The position numbers were made by a program, and so were the translations under genes. The notes beneath the pieces were generated by a model. It did no database searches, was not told the DNA's origin, and saw only the letters and a program-made list of their open reading frames with translations. A DNA stretch of 64,000 bases from Mycolicibacterium chitae (lineage in GTDB: Bacteria > Actinomycetota > Actinomycetes > Mycobacteriales > Mycobacteriaceae): assembly GCF_900637205.1 (NCBI RefSeq), contig NZ_LR134355.1, positions 682,001 through 746,000 of the forward strand, written 5' to 3'. Shown piece after piece: positions 28,427 to 38,454 of the stretch (within the stretch, counting starts at the first letter, position 1; every line of letters starts with the position of its first letter).

Positions 28427-29332
28427 TCAGCCGAAGCGACCGGAGATGTAATCCTCGGTGCGTCGGTCCGACGGGTTGGAGAAGATCTTCTCGGTGTCGT
28501 CGTACTCGACCAGCAGACCGTGCCGGACACCCTTGTCGTCCACCTCGGCGGTGAAGAACGCGGTCTTGTCGGACACGCGAGCGGCCTGCTGCATGTTGTG
28601 GGTGACGATCAAGATCGTGTACTGCGAGGCGATCTCGCGCATCAGTTCCTCGATCTTCGAGGTGGCGATGGGGTCGAGCGCCGAGCACGGCTCGTCCATC
28701 AGGATCACCTCGGGACGCGTGGCGATGGTGCGCGCGATGCACAGCCGCTGCTGCTGACCGCCCGACATGGCCAGCGCGCTGTCCTTCAGCTTGTCCTTGA
28801 CCTCGTCCCACAGCGCCGCGGCGGTCAGCGCCTCCTCGACGATGTCGTCCATGTTGCCCTTCATGCCGTTGACCCGGGGGCCGTAGGCGATGTTGTCGTA
28901 GATCGACTTGGGGAACGGGTTGGGCTTCTGGAACACCATGCCGATCCGGCGCCGGACCTCGATGGGATCGACTTCCTTGCCGTACAGATCGATGCCGTGG
29001 TAGCGCACGTCGCCGTCGACCCGGGCCGAGGGCACGAGGTCGTTCATCCGGTTGAAGCAGCGCAGCACGGTGCTCTTGCCGCAGCCGGACGGCCCGATCA
29101 GCGCGGTGATGTCGTTCTCGACGATCTCGAGGTTGACGTTGCGGACCGCGTTGTGCGAGCCGTACCAGACGTCCATGTCCTTGACGGTGAACACCAGTCG
29201 GCCACCGCCACCGCGGTTCTCGCGGGCCGACGGCTTGTCCAGCGGAATGGCTCCGGCTTCGCGAGCGTCGGCCTGGGTGCTATCGGTCATCTGCTTGCTT
29301 CCGCTCGCGGGCGCGATTGGTCCCTGGGTCAT
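28427..29332 (-). CDS. pstB: Phosphate ABC transporter ATPase PstB
   Basis: 301 aa nucleotide-binding subunit. Walker [11 protein letters not shown]-loop [12 protein letters not shown] signature [18 protein letters not shown], Walker [15 protein letters not shown]-loop [13 protein letters not shown], and the PstB end [11 protein letters not shown] 40-residue N-terminal extension precedes the domain. ATG 29332 comes 1 nt after the pstA stop; an internal ATG at 29290 is a possible alternative. Confidence 0.96.
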   Translation of the reverse strand: MTQGPIAPASGSKQMTDSTQADAREAGAIPLDKPSARENRGGGGRLVFTVKDMDVWYGSHNAVRNVNLEIVENDITALIGPSGCGKSTVLRCFNRMNDLVPSARVDGDVRYHGIDLYGKEVDPIEVRRRIGMVFQKPNPFPKSIYDNIAYGPRVNGMKGNMDDIVEEALTAAALWDEVKDKLKDSALAMSGGQQQRLCIARTIATRPEVILMDEPCSALDPIATSKIEELMREIASQYTILIVTHNMQQAARVSDKTAFFTAEVDDKGVRHGLLVEYDDTEKIFSNPSDRRTEDYISGRFG

Positions 29333-29333
29333 A

Positions 29334-30272
29334 TCAGAACTTCCGCTCGTAGTGATTGCGCAGCCAGATCGCAAACGAGTTCATTGCCAGCAGCACTGCC
29401 AACATCACGATCACGCCTGCTGCCGCAAGAATATGGAACTCTTCCTGAGGCCGCTGGATGTAGTTGTAAATCAACACCGGCATCGCGGTGTAACCACCCT
29501 CGAAGAAGCTGGGGTTGAAGGTGATGAACGTGGTCGCCCCGACCAGCAGCAGTGGGGCGGCCTCGCCGATGGCGCGGGCCACGGCCAGGATGACGCCGGT
29601 GAGGATGCCGGGGATGGCGATCGGCAGGACCTGTTTGCTGATGGTCTGCCATTCGGTGGCGCCCAGACCCAGCGACGCGTCGCGGATGGACGACGGCACG
29701 GCCCGGATGGCCTCGCGGGCGGTGATGATGACCGTGGGCAGCACCAGCATCGCCAGCGTGATCGACCCGGCGGCGGCCACGAAGCCCATGCTCAGCGGGC
29801 CGCGCACGATGAAGGCCATGCCGAGGATGCCGAAGACGATCGACGGCACGCCGGCCAGGTTCTGGATGTTCAGCTCGATGAAGCGGTTGTACCACTTGGT
29901 CTTGTCCGCGTACTCCTCGAGGTAGACCGCCGAGGCGACGCCGATGGGCACGATCAGGAGGATAACGCCGGCGATCAGGTAGATGGTGCCCAGGATCGCG
30001 GGCCGGAAGCCGGCCGTGTCCCGGTTGATCGTCGACGGGGCGTTGGTGAACAGGTTCAGGTCCAGCCGCGGCCAGCCCTTGATCAGGGCCCACAGGATCA
30101 TGCCGACCAGCGCGGTCACGGCGACCGCGATCGCCAGCAGCATCACCGCGAGGAACAGCTGATTGGTGACCTTGCCGATCGGGGACTTGCTCTTCAGCGA
30201 ACTCTCGACGACGGCGCGGGCGCCGGCGGTGGCCAGCCTGGCCCGCTCGGTCCGGAGCTTTTCAGCAGGCAT
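29334..30272 (-). CDS. pstA: Phosphate ABC transporter permease PstA
   Basis: 312 aa with about six transmembrane helices and the permease coupling motif [25 protein letters not shown], where PstB docks. It is the partner of PstC in the high-affinity phosphate channel. ATG follows the pstC stop immediately, so translation is coupled. The C-terminus [13 protein letters not shown] is normal. Confidence 0.96.
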   Translation of the reverse strand: MPAEKLRTERARLATAGARAVVESSLKSKSPIGKVTNQLFLAVMLLAIAVAVTALVGMILWALIKGWPRLDLNLFTNAPSTINRDTAGFRPAILGTIYLIAGVILLIVPIGVASAVYLEEYADKTKWYNRFIELNIQNLAGVPSIVFGILGMAFIVRGPLSMGFVAAAGSITLAMLVLPTVIITAREAIRAVPSSIRDASLGLGATEWQTISKQVLPIAIPGILTGVILAVARAIGEAAPLLLVGATTFITFNPSFFEGGYTAMPVLIYNYIQRPQEEFHILAAAGVIVMLAVLLAMNSFAIWLRNHYERKF

Positions 30273-31220
30273 TTAGTCGTAGACCTCCCGGAAGCGCCGC
30301 ACCATGCGGATTGCGAACATGTTCATGCACAGCGTCATGACGAACAGCAGCGCGCCGACGGCGAAGATCGATTCGTAGACGATGGTGCCGGTGGCGATGT
30401 CGCCGGTGGCGGTCGAGCCGATGAACGCCGTCATGGTCTGCACCGAACCGGTGAAGGTGAAGCCGAAGCGCGGCGTCTGGCCGGCCACGATCAGCACCAC
30501 CATGGTCTCGCCGATGGCGCGCGAGGTGGCCAGCACGATGGCCGCGATGACGCCCGAGATCGCACCCGGGAAGACCACCCGCAGCGACACCTGCATCTTG
30601 TTGGCGCCCAGGCCGTAGGCGCCCTCGCGCAGACCGTTGGGCACCGAGCGCATCGCGTCATCCGACACCGAGGTGATCAGCGGGATGATCATGATGCCGA
30701 CCATGATTCCCGCGACACCGACCGAGAAGGCCTGCCATTTCAGGAACGGGAAGAGGTCTTCGAGGAACGGCCGCATGAACAGCAGGCCGAACATGCCGAT
30801 CGCGACCGTCGGGATGCCTTCGAGCACCTCGAGGATGGGCTTGACGATCCGGCGGACCCGCAGCGGCGCGTATTCGGACAGATAGATCGCCGCGAGCAGG
30901 CCCAGTGGGATGCCCACGAGCAGCGCCCAGAAGACGACGGTCAGGGTTCCGATGACGATCGGCAGCACGCCGAACGACGGGTCCGCGAAGGCGGGCCGCC
31001 AGGACGTGCCGGTGAAGAACTCGACGATCGAAACGTGTTGGAAGAAACCGATTGTCGGGAAGAGTAGGGCGAGGACGATCGCGGTGGTGATGGCGACCGA
31101 CAGCGCCGCGCAGAGGGCGAAGGCGGCCTTGATGGCCTTCTCCGCGTACCGGGGGCTGGAGGCCGCCAGCGACACCGGGGGTGTCCCCGGTGCGCTGGCG
31201 GTCTCGTCCTTTACGGGCAT
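30273..31220 (-). CDS. pstC: Phosphate ABC transporter permease PstC
   Basis: 315 aa with six predicted membrane segments. Family segments: SWRPAFADPSFGVLPIVIGTL, IYLSEYAPLRVRRIVKPILE, EGIPTVAIGMFGLLFMRPFL, VPNGLREGAYGLGANKMQVSL (coupling motif), SRAIGETMVVLIVAGQTP. The 15-nt gap to pstS and the tight gap to pstA indicate one pstSCAB transcript. Confidence 0.96.
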   Translation of the reverse strand: MPVKDETASAPGTPPVSLAASSPRYAEKAIKAAFALCAALSVAITTAIVLALLFPTIGFFQHVSIVEFFTGTSWRPAFADPSFGVLPIVIGTLTVVFWALLVGIPLGLLAAIYLSEYAPLRVRRIVKPILEVLEGIPTVAIGMFGLLFMRPFLEDLFPFLKWQAFSVGVAGIMVGIMIIPLITSVSDDAMRSVPNGLREGAYGLGANKMQVSLRVVFPGAISGVIAAIVLATSRAIGETMVVLIVAGQTPRFGFTFTGSVQTMTAFIGSTATGDIATGTIVYESIFAVGALLFVMTLCMNMFAIRMVRRFREVYD

Positions 31221-31235
31221 ATTCGGGTGATCTCG

Positions 31236-32210
31236 CTACGCGCCGGCGAGTTCGTCGATCTTGGCGTGCGCTTCGGCCTTCTGCTCATCGGTGAGCGGAA
31301 TGTAGGTGGCGGCCTCGGCGGCGGCGTCGGAGTTGTCGATGTAGAACTTCATGAACTCCAGGACCTCGGGACGCTGCAGGGCCTTGTCGCTGGCGTAGAC
31401 GAAGAGCTCGCGGCCCAGCGGGGTGTAGCTACCCTCCTGGACGGTCTCGAGGGTGCCCGCGGTGCAACCGGTGCCGCTGTCGATCTCGAGCGGCTTGACC
31501 TGGTCGCCGACCTCCTGGGTGAACGAGTAGGGGATGAAGCCCATGGCGTTCGGGTCACCGGAGATGCCGGTCACCGCGGCGTTGTCGTCCTCGCCGATGT
31601 CGGTGTAGTTCTCGCGGATGACGCCCTCTTCGCCGTTGACGGCCTCGGTGAAGAAGTCGAAGGTGCCCGAGTCGGTGCCGGGACCGAACAGGTTGACCGG
31701 GTTGGACTTCCACTCGTCGGGCAGCTCGAGGCCGGTGATGTCGCCCCAGGTGTTGACCGTCGATCCGGCGTTCCAGATCTGCTGGGCCTGCTCGAGGGTG
31801 ACGCACTGCACCGGGTTGGCCGGGTTGACGATCAGCGAGATCGCGTCGTTGGCGACGGTGATGCTGTCGTAGGCGATGCCGCTGGCCTCGCAGGCCTCGA
31901 TCTCCGAGTCCTTGATGGCGCGCGAGGCGTCGTTCATGTCGGTCTCGCCGTTGCAGAACTTCTGGAAGCCGCCGCCGGTGCCGGAGGTGCCGACGGTGAC
32001 GCGCACCCCGGAGTTCTCCTGCTGGAACAGCTCGGCGATGGTCTCCGAGAGCGGAGCAACGGTGCTGGACCCGTCGATGAGGATGGTGCCCGACAGGCCG
32101 CCGTCCTCCGAGCCGCCCGCCGCGCTGTCGCCGTTGTCACCGCCGCCGCAGCCCACGAGGAACAGGGATGCCGACGCGGTAAGTGCGGCCGCTGAACGCC
32201 AGTTGCGCAT
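31236..32210 (-). CDS. pstS: Phosphate-binding lipoprotein PstS
   Basis: 324 aa. Signal peptide with lipobox LFLVGC (Cys about residue 20), a Gly/Asp-rich linker, then the phosphate-binding fold with [43 protein letters not shown] and SGTFDFF. It captures phosphate at the cell surface and feeds PstCAB. ATG 32210 has GGAGAATA just upstream. It is first in the operon and preceded by a RegX3/Pho-type direct repeat. Confidence 0.96.
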   Translation of the reverse strand: MRNWRSAAALTASASLFLVGCGGGDNGDSAAGGSEDGGLSGTILIDGSSTVAPLSETIAELFQQENSGVRVTVGTSGTGGGFQKFCNGETDMNDASRAIKDSEIEACEASGIAYDSITVANDAISLIVNPANPVQCVTLEQAQQIWNAGSTVNTWGDITGLELPDEWKSNPVNLFGPGTDSGTFDFFTEAVNGEEGVIRENYTDIGEDDNAAVTGISGDPNAMGFIPYSFTQEVGDQVKPLEIDSGTGCTAGTLETVQEGSYTPLGRELFVYASDKALQRPEVLEFMKFYIDNSDAAAEAATYIPLTDEQKAEAHAKIDELAGA

Positions 32211-32256
32211 TATTCTCCGATCACTTCCGAGCTGAGGATTACTTGAGTACTGGCAA

Positions 32257-32262
32257 AACGTA
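32257..32262 (-). promoter_or_regulatory. Possible pstS -10
   Basis: TACGTT on the minus strand, 47 nt before the pstS ATG and 32 nt after the Pho-type box. Other TANNNT-like hexamers occur nearby, so the exact start is uncertain. Confidence 0.35.
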
Positions 32263-32293
32263 GGAAAGACACGCGACGAGTCGGGGGACATTC

Positions 32294-32311
32294 GATGAAC
32301 GCAAGATGAAC
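32294..32311 (-). promoter_or_regulatory. RegX3/Pho-type direct repeat upstream of pstS
   Basis: On the minus strand GTTCATC-ttgc-GTTCATC: two identical heptamers with 11-nt period. This matches the described mycobacterial SenX3-RegX3 target layout (GTTCACC-like repeats 4 nt apart), predicting induction at low phosphate. Confidence 0.75.
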
Positions 32312-32442
32312 AGCTACCGCATTTCGCGAAGAATCGGTTGTGCCCGCCGCGCCGGGGGAGTATTCGGGCAAAGCTGTAACCCGCTCGACACGCACCGTCG
32401 AAACGGTGTCCGCATGCCTGCAACGCGGGTCTGCCCGCGGCG

Positions 32443-33105
32443 CTAGGTGCGGGCCTCGTCGCTGCCGGTGGTCTCGCCCAGCACCTGGAAGTTGACCCGG
32501 CGGCAGATCTCGACGGCGTGGTCGGCGAACCGCTCGTAGAAGCGGCCCAGCATGGTCACGTCGATGGCCGCGGGCACGCCGTGCTGCCATTCGCGGCCCA
32601 TCACCACGACGAACAGGTGCGCGTGCAGGGCATCCATCGCGTCGTCCTCGTCGTCGATCGACGTGGCCGTCTCGACGTCCCGCATCAACAGTGCCTGTTG
32701 GGTGGCGTTGCCCAATTGGACTGCCACCCGGCCCATTTCGGCAAAATCGTGGGCGACCTCGCTGGGGACGGCCACCTCCGGGTGGCGGCGCACCGTGATG
32801 CGGGCCACGTGCTTGGCCAGCACGCCCATCCGTTCGATGTCGAAGACGTTCTGGATCGAGGTGACGACCGTGCGCAGGTCGCCGGCCACCGGCTGATGGC
32901 GGACCAGCAGGACGAACGCGGCCTCCTCGGCGGCCATGCAGGCGTCGACGATCTGGTCGTGCTCGCGGATCACCCGCTCGGCGAGCACCAGGTCGGCGCG
33001 CAGCAGCGCCCGCGTCGCGGTCTCCATGGCGACGGTCGCCAGCCCGCAGATCTCGGCGATCTTCGCGGCGAGGGCAACGAGTTGTTCACGGTAGGAGGTC
33101 CGCAC
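32443..33105 (-). CDS. phoU: PhoU-family phosphate-signalling protein, copy 1
   Basis: 220 aa, two three-helix PhoU repeats. Metal-binding-type E/D motifs are in IDRM-like [16 protein letters not shown] and in [20 protein letters not shown]. PhoU links the Pst transporter to the SenX3-RegX3 sensor and dampens the phosphate response. GTG 33105 lines up with the PhoY2 start and lies 6 nt after TAGGGT, so the mRNA is probably leaderless; ATG 33108 is an alternative. Confidence 0.93.
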   Translation of the reverse strand: MRTSYREQLVALAAKIAEICGLATVAMETATRALLRADLVLAERVIREHDQIVDACMAAEEAAFVLLVRHQPVAGDLRTVVTSIQNVFDIERMGVLAKHVARITVRRHPEVAVPSEVAHDFAEMGRVAVQLGNATQQALLMRDVETATSIDDEDDAMDALHAHLFVVVMGREWQHGVPAAIDVTMLGRFYERFADHAVEICRRVNFQVLGETTGSDEART

Positions 33106-33138
33106 CATCACACCCTAGGTTCAGCGTTTCGGTGCAAG

Positions 33139-33816
33139 CTAGTCGCGCCACGTTTCGGGCGGGAGTTCCTCGTACTCGGGAAGTTCGCCGGTGGCCATGA
33201 AGATGACCCGTCGGCCGATCTCCACCGCGTGATCGGCGAAGCGTTCGTAGAAGCGGCTGAGCAGCGCGACGTCGACCGCCGAGGCCACGCCGTGCTTCCA
33301 TTCGCGGTCCATCAGGACGTTGAACAGGTGCCGGTGCAGATCGTCCATCGCGTCGTCCTCGGCGCGGATCCGGGCGGCCTTGTCGATGTCACCGGTCAGC
33401 AGGACCTCCTGCGCGGTGCGACCCAATTCCACTGCGACGCGGCCCATTTCGGAGAAATAACCGTTGACTTCTTCGGGTAGGGCATGCACGGGATGGCGGC
33501 GCCGGGCGATCTTGGCGACGTGCACGGCCAGCGCGCCCATCCGGTCGATGTCGGCCACCATCTGGATCGCCGAGACCACCGAGCGCAGATCGCGGGCCAC
33601 CGGCGCCTGCAGGGCCAGCAGCACGAAGGCCGCCTCCTCGGTGCGCGCACTGTGCTCGCCCAGCACATCCTGATCGCTGATGACCTGCTCGGCCAGCACC
33701 AGGTCGGCCTGCAGCAAAGCCTGGGTTGCGCGCTCCATCGCCGCCCCGGCCAGCTCGCACATTGCGCCGAGTTGGTTGGTGAGGTCCTCGAGTTGGTCCT
33801 GGTACGCGGTACGCAT
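33139..33816 (-). CDS. phoU: PhoU-family phosphate-signalling protein, copy 2
   Basis: 225 aa, paralogue of the gene just downstream ([12 protein letters not shown] start; [15 protein letters not shown] and [21 protein letters not shown]). Closer than copy 1 to M. tuberculosis PhoY2 as recalled. ATG 33816 lies exactly 6 nt after TAGGCT, a leaderless pattern. The 33-nt gap to copy 1 holds copy 1's own -10, so each gene may have its own start. Confidence 0.93.
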   Translation of the reverse strand: MRTAYQDQLEDLTNQLGAMCELAGAAMERATQALLQADLVLAEQVISDQDVLGEHSARTEEAAFVLLALQAPVARDLRSVVSAIQMVADIDRMGALAVHVAKIARRRHPVHALPEEVNGYFSEMGRVAVELGRTAQEVLLTGDIDKAARIRAEDDAMDDLHRHLFNVLMDREWKHGVASAVDVALLSRFYERFADHAVEIGRRVIFMATGELPEYEELPPETWRD

Positions 33817-33893
33817 GTGTCAAGCCTAGAGGTTTGGCACCGCAAACGGCACAAATGACGTGGTGAACGGCTGGTGAAACCCCCACACCGGGG

Positions 33894-35993
33894 CTATTCG
33901 CAGCTGATGTCGGCGCCGTTGGTGATGGTCAGATCCTCGGGCAGATAGGTCGGGGTGCTCTTGTCCACGTGCGCCACGGTCACCGTCATCGGGGAACCGC
34001 TGGGCGGGGGCGGCGAGACCGTCGCGTAGTCGGGTCCGAGCACGACCTGGACCTCCTGGCCCAGCCCGGTGACCCGCTCGATCCGCGGCTCGCCCAACGT
34101 GGCGGCCACAGTGGCCGCGGCGTGCTCGTTGCCCGGCGAGTACATCACCGTGGTCGCCGGCAGCGCCTCGAGGTAGTCGTCCGGGGTGTCGACGTTGAAG
34201 CCGTGCAGCTGCAGCTCGGTGCTGGCCGCCGACCCGAGCCCGGCGACGCTGGTGGAGTTGGCCACGTGCACGTCGATCTCGCCCGGTTCGGTGGTCACCG
34301 CGTGCACGATCTCGGTTGTGGTGGTGGGCTCTTCGGTGCCGGTGCTCTCCGGCAGGGCCTCGGTGCTGGTGCCCGTCGCCGACGATTCCGGGATCTCCGA
34401 GGAGCTGTTGGTCATCGGCGCGACGGTCGCGTTCTGGTCGTTCTCCCCGGGCAGCGGGTCGTCGTCGATGATCGCGTCGAACAGCGCCCGGATGTCGGCG
34501 GTACGCGGCTGTTCGTTGCCCCACTCGTCGGCGTAACCGGTGGTGGGCACGGTGACGAAGGTGATCCTGCCGGCGGAGACGCCCTGCAGCGACTGCCCGA
34601 GATCGACGAGGTCCTTGGTGCTGACATTGTCGACCGAGCTGTCGTTGATGAACATGTTCACCACGTTGTTGAGCTTGCTCAGCGAGAAGAAGGTCTCCTT
34701 GGAGATCAGCGACCGCAGCAGCGACGACAGGAACAGCTGTTGCCGTTTGATCCGGCCGTAGTCGCCGTTGACCTCGGTGGTGACCTGGCGGGCGCGCACG
34801 TAGTTCAGCGCGGTGGTCCCGTCGACCATCTGGCGGCCCGCGGTCGGCAGCACCATGCCCAGCTCGTAATCCTCGAGCGGCGTGGTGGTGCACACCTCCA
34901 CCCCGCCCAGCGCGTCGACCATCTTCGCGAAGCCGGCGAAGTCGACCGCCATGAACCGGTTGATCGACAGGCCGGACATCTTCTGGATGGCCTTGACCAG
35001 GCACTTGGGGCCGCCGAACGCATAGGCGGAGTTCAGCTTGGTCTCGGTGTAGACCTCTTCGGGGCCGTAGGTGCCCGAGACCTCGTCATAGACCGGGCCG
35101 TAGTCACCGGTGGAGGCGTCCCAGGCATCGCACTGGATGGGGGTGATCGCCAGGTCGCGCGGGAACGACACCGCCACGACGCGTTCGCGGTTGGCGGGGA
35201 TGTTGACCAGGATGATGCTGTCGGAGCGGGCGCCGTCGGCGTCGCCGGTGTCGCCCGCGCCCATGTCGCTGTTCTGCCCGTACCGGCTGTCCACCCCGAC
35301 GATGAGGAAGTTCTCGTCGCCGAACTGGGCGTTGGGGTCGAGGATGTCGCGGGAGTTCGGATCCAGCGCGGCGATGTTGTTCATCCGGTTGTTCTTGCTG
35401 GTGGTCCACTGCCACGCGCCGCCGGTGAGCACCAGCGCCAGCACAGCGAGCAACGCCGCCACAGAGCGACCGGCGATCCGGATCGTCTTGCGGCGGCGCG
35501 GGTGGGCGTCGTGTGGTGCGGTGGGGGAGGTGCGGCGGCCGATGTGGGCCGGGCGGACCCGTCCCGGCGGCTCCTCGGTGACCGCCGCCAACACGGTGGT
35601 GGCGGACGCGTCGTCGCTGTCTTCGAGGTCGGGGATCTCCGCGGCGTAGGCCGAGAGCACCGGCACGGTCGGCGGATCGTGCTCGACCGCCTCGTGCTCG
35701 GCCGCCTCGTGCTCGGCCACCTCGGTCTCGTCGGCGGCCGGCTCCGGGTCCTCCGGGGCGCCCGGCTGCAGGGTGGGGGGCACGTCGCCGGTGACGCGGG
35801 CGATCAGGTCCGCGACGGTGATGCCGTCGACCGGGTTGCCCGCCCGGCCGCTACGCGGTGCCGGTTCCGGGTCTGCGGTGCGCTCCCACGGCGCGGCGTC
35901 TGGCTTCGGCCGCGGAGTTCGGGTAAGCCACTGGTTGTCACCGTGAGGTTCGGGCGCACGGCGACCAGGAGTGGCGTTCTCGCCGTCACTCAT
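33894..35993 (-). CDS. LytR-CpsA-Psr (LCP) family cell-wall ligase with LytR_C domain
   Basis: 699 aa. A long acidic cytoplasmic region (repeats AEHEAAEHEAVEH at about 92-104) is followed by one transmembrane helix (SVAALLAVLALVLTGGAW), an LCP domain (ENFLIVGVDSRYGQNSD, ARSDSIILVNI, VAVSFPRDL, LNSAYAFGG, LNYVRARQ) and a C-terminal LytR_C domain (VHVANSTSVAGLGSAASTELQLHGFNV). LCP enzymes attach arabinogalactan to peptidoglycan in mycobacteria. Corresponds to Rv0822c. Confidence 0.93.
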   Translation of the reverse strand: MSDGENATPGRRAPEPHGDNQWLTRTPRPKPDAAPWERTADPEPAPRSGRAGNPVDGITVADLIARVTGDVPPTLQPGAPEDPEPAADETEVAEHEAAEHEAVEHDPPTVPVLSAYAAEIPDLEDSDDASATTVLAAVTEEPPGRVRPAHIGRRTSPTAPHDAHPRRRKTIRIAGRSVAALLAVLALVLTGGAWQWTTSKNNRMNNIAALDPNSRDILDPNAQFGDENFLIVGVDSRYGQNSDMGAGDTGDADGARSDSIILVNIPANRERVVAVSFPRDLAITPIQCDAWDASTGDYGPVYDEVSGTYGPEEVYTETKLNSAYAFGGPKCLVKAIQKMSGLSINRFMAVDFAGFAKMVDALGGVEVCTTTPLEDYELGMVLPTAGRQMVDGTTALNYVRARQVTTEVNGDYGRIKRQQLFLSSLLRSLISKETFFSLSKLNNVVNMFINDSSVDNVSTKDLVDLGQSLQGVSAGRITFVTVPTTGYADEWGNEQPRTADIRALFDAIIDDDPLPGENDQNATVAPMTNSSSEIPESSATGTSTEALPESTGTEEPTTTTEIVHAVTTEPGEIDVHVANSTSVAGLGSAASTELQLHGFNVDTPDDYLEALPATTVMYSPGNEHAAATVAATLGEPRIERVTGLGQEVQVVLGPDYATVSPPPPSGSPMTVTVAHVDKSTPTYLPEDLTITNGADISCE

Positions 35994-36198
35994 GTTCGTA
36001 TCCGGTCTCCGACTCTCGTGAGGTCTTGCTCAGCGCACGCGCGTGCCGCCTCGCCCGCACTTGTCGACGCTGACGAACGCGGGTGCATCTATGTCTCTAG
36101 CAGTCCAGGCGGGTGCCGCGCTACTGGCGGCGGACTGGAACAGGTCCACACATGTTACTGAGACTTCCTGAGAGCGGTGGTGTCGAGAGGGTCTCGAT

Positions 36199-37377
36199 TC
36201 AGCCACCGGAGTGCATAGCGTCGGCGCCCTCGGGGACCGTGCAGTCGTCGGGATCGGCCAGCCAGCCCTCGGGCAGCGACACCGACGCGGGCGAGCCCTG
36301 CCGCCCCCGCGGACCGCTGCCGACGGGCGGGAACGGGGCGTCGGCGTCGAGGCGGCCCAGCAACTCGTCGAGTTCGGCGAGGGTCTTGACCAACGCCAAC
36401 GCCCGGCGCAGATCCGATCCCACCGGGAAGCCGTGCAAATACCAGCCGACGTGCTTGCGGATGTCCCGCATGCCCTTGTCCTCGCCGACGTGGGCGGCCA
36501 ACAACTCGCCGTGCCGGCGGACGATATCGGCGACCTCGCCAAGGTTCGGCGGCGTCGGCGCGGCGCGGCCGGTGAAGGCCGCGGACAGCTCGGCGAACAG
36601 CCAGGGCCGGCCCAGGCAGCCCCGGCCGATGACCACGCCGTCGCAGCCCGTGCTCGCCATCATGGCCAGCGCGTCGCTGGCGTCGAAGATGTCGCCGTTG
36701 CCCAGCACCGGGATGGTCCGCACGTGCTGTTTGAGCTGCGTGATCCGATCCCAGTCGGCCGCACCCGAATAGCGCTGGGCCGCGGTGCGCGCGTGCAGTG
36801 CCACCGCCGCGGCACCCTCCTGTTCGGCGATCCGGCCGGCGTCGAGGAAAGTGAGGTGCTCGTCGTCGATGCCCACCCGGAACTTCACCGTCACCGGGAT
36901 GTCGGTGCCCTCGGTGGCGCGGACGGCGGCCGCGACGATCTGGCCGAACAGGCGGCGCTTGTAGGGCAGCGCGGCCCCGCCGCCGCGCTTGGTGACCTTC
37001 GGAACCGGGCAGCCGAAGTTCATGTCGAGGTGGTCGGCCAGACCCTCGTCAGCAATCATCTTCGCGGCCGCGTAGGTGGTGTCCGGGTCCACGGTGTAGA
37101 GCTGCAGCGAGCGCGGCGACTCCTCCGGCGCGAACGTCGTCATGTGCATGGTCACCGGGTGACGCTCGACGAGCGCGCGGGCGGTGACCATCTCGCACAC
37201 GTACAACCCGCTGACGGTGCCTACCCGAGCGAGCTCGAGTTCGCGGCACAGTGTGCGGAATGCGACATTTGTCACACCGGCCATCGGGGCCAGGACGACG
37301 GGACTGGGCAGCGCGAACGGACCGATCTGCAGAGCAGATCGGTCCGGTTCGTGTTCCGCGGTGCGGCGGTCGGTCAG
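36199..37377 (-). CDS. dus: tRNA-dihydrouridine synthase (DusB-type)
   Basis: About 392 aa FMN enzyme reducing uridines in tRNA D-loops. Seen: PVVLAPMAGVTNVAFR, LDMNFGCPVPKVTKRGGGAAL (catalytic Cys), VTVKFRVGIDD, ALHARTAAQRYSGAADW, VLGNGDIFD, GCDGVVIGRGCLGRPWLF. Start is unusual: the only upstream ATG (37566) lies deep inside desA1 in another frame. The M. tuberculosis N-terminus (MTDRTTAA) aligns with CTG ACC GAC at 37377, which overlaps the desA1 stop as CTGA. A CTG start with translational coupling is my best reading. Confidence 0.88.
   Translation of the reverse strand: MTDRRTAEHEPDRSALQIGPFALPSPVVLAPMAGVTNVAFRTLCRELELARVGTVSGLYVCEMVTARALVERHPVTMHMTTFAPEESPRSLQLYTVDPDTTYAAAKMIADEGLADHLDMNFGCPVPKVTKRGGGAALPYKRRLFGQIVAAAVRATEGTDIPVTVKFRVGIDDEHLTFLDAGRIAEQEGAAAVALHARTAAQRYSGAADWDRITQLKQHVRTIPVLGNGDIFDASDALAMMASTGCDGVVIGRGCLGRPWLFAELSAAFTGRAAPTPPNLGEVADIVRRHGELLAAHVGEDKGMRDIRKHVGWYLHGFPVGSDLRRALALVKTLAELDELLGRLDADAPFPPVGSGPRGRQGSPASVSLPEGWLADPDDCTVPEGADAMHSGG
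37318..37346 (-). terminator. Perfect 13-bp hairpin at the start of dus
   Basis: CGGACCGATCTGC-aga-GCAGATCGGTCCG, loop 3 nt, about 30 nt inside the dus reading frame and just after desA1. It could attenuate read-through from desA1 or limit dus translation. Confidence 0.45.
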
Positions 37378-38372
37378 GAGGCCGCTGATGCCAGCGCCTT
37401 CTTCGCGGCCTTCTTCTCGGCCACCTTGCGCTCGCGCTCGAGGCGGCGCTCCTTGGCGACCTCGAACTTCTCGCAGGTGTCCTCGAGCTCCTGGATCAGC
37501 ACACCTAGCTCGTCGCGCAGCCGGGCGCCCTCGCCGGTGAAGTCCTCGCGCTCGAAGATGCGCCACTTCTTCAGGACCGGCATCACCACGTCGTCGAGGT
37601 GGATACGCGGGTCGTAAACCCCGCCGACGGCGATGATGACGGCCTTGCGGCGGAAGTCCGGCACCGTGTAGCCGGGCATCTTGAAGTTGCTCAGCACGCG
37701 GTGCAGGGAGGTCATCGCCTGGTTGGGGGCGATGTCCAGGCCGGCGGCGCTGACGTCGCGGTAGAAGATCATGTGCAGGTTCTCGTCGGCCGACACGCGC
37801 TGCAGCAGCTGATCGGCGACGGGGTCCGCGCAGGCCTTACCGGTGTTGCGGTGCGAGACGCGGGTGGCCAGCTCCTGGAACGACACGTACATCACCGAGT
37901 CGAACAGGCTCTCGGCGAACAGGTCGCCCTGCTGGTTCTGGCCCGGCGAGAAGCCGCGGGTGACCTGCTCCATGCGGGTGATCTCGAGTTCGACCGGGTC
38001 GATGGCGCGGGTGGCCAGCAGGTAGTCGCGCAGCGCGATGCCGTGCCGGTTCTCCTCCGCGGTCCAGCGGTTGACCCAGAAACCCCACGGGCCGTCCATC
38101 GAGAAGTTCATCGCGATCTCGCGGTGATACGACGGCAGGTTGTCCTCGGTGAGCAGGTTCTGCACCATCGCGGTGCGCGCCACCTCGGAGAGCTTCGACT
38201 CTTCCGGATCCCAGTCCTGACCGCCCAGGGCGTAGAAGTTCTTGCCGTCGGACCAGGGGACGTAGTCGTGCGGGTTCCAGTCCTTCGTCATCTTCATATG
38301 ACGGTTGATCTGCTGCTCGACTACAGGCTCGAGCTCATGCAGAAGCTGTAGGTCGGTCAGGTCTTGCGACAC
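37374..38372 (-). CDS. desA1: Acyl-[ACP] desaturase DesA1
   Basis: 332 aa di-iron acyl-ACP desaturase. Iron ligands in TAEENRHGIAL (about residues 104-114) and SADENLHMIFY, with the earlier Glu in LLTEDNLPSYH. The C-terminal 40 residues are Lys/Ala/Glu-rich. In mycobacteria DesA1 introduces the double bond needed for mycolic acid synthesis and is essential in M. tuberculosis. GGGAGG lies 5 nt before the GTG start. A TetR-type regulator gene directly upstream on the same strand may control it. Confidence 0.95.
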   Translation of the reverse strand: MSQDLTDLQLLHELEPVVEQQINRHMKMTKDWNPHDYVPWSDGKNFYALGGQDWDPEESKLSEVARTAMVQNLLTEDNLPSYHREIAMNFSMDGPWGFWVNRWTAEENRHGIALRDYLLATRAIDPVELEITRMEQVTRGFSPGQNQQGDLFAESLFDSVMYVSFQELATRVSHRNTGKACADPVADQLLQRVSADENLHMIFYRDVSAAGLDIAPNQAMTSLHRVLSNFKMPGYTVPDFRRKAVIIAVGGVYDPRIHLDDVVMPVLKKWRIFEREDFTGEGARLRDELGVLIQELEDTCEKFEVAKERRLERERKVAEKKAAKKALASAAS

Positions 38373-38454
38373 GACACCTCCCAGTTATCTGTATCTCGTG
38401 GTTGCAGTCAATATATCTGTGTACTCCGGTGACATCAAGTTTCCCGACGGCCTG
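38373..38454 (-). promoter_or_regulatory. desA1 promoter region
   Basis: An AT-rich stretch in a GC-rich genome. TTGACT (minus strand, 38406-38411) could be a -35, with TAACTG 18 nt on. CACAGATA and TACAGATA flank it as direct repeats and could be regulator contacts. Confidence 0.35.

Noticed and set aside
33969..36161. 730-codon plus-strand ORF opposite the LCP gene
   Set aside because: The LCP protein has clear domains; the opposite frame is Gly/Arg/His-rich noise.
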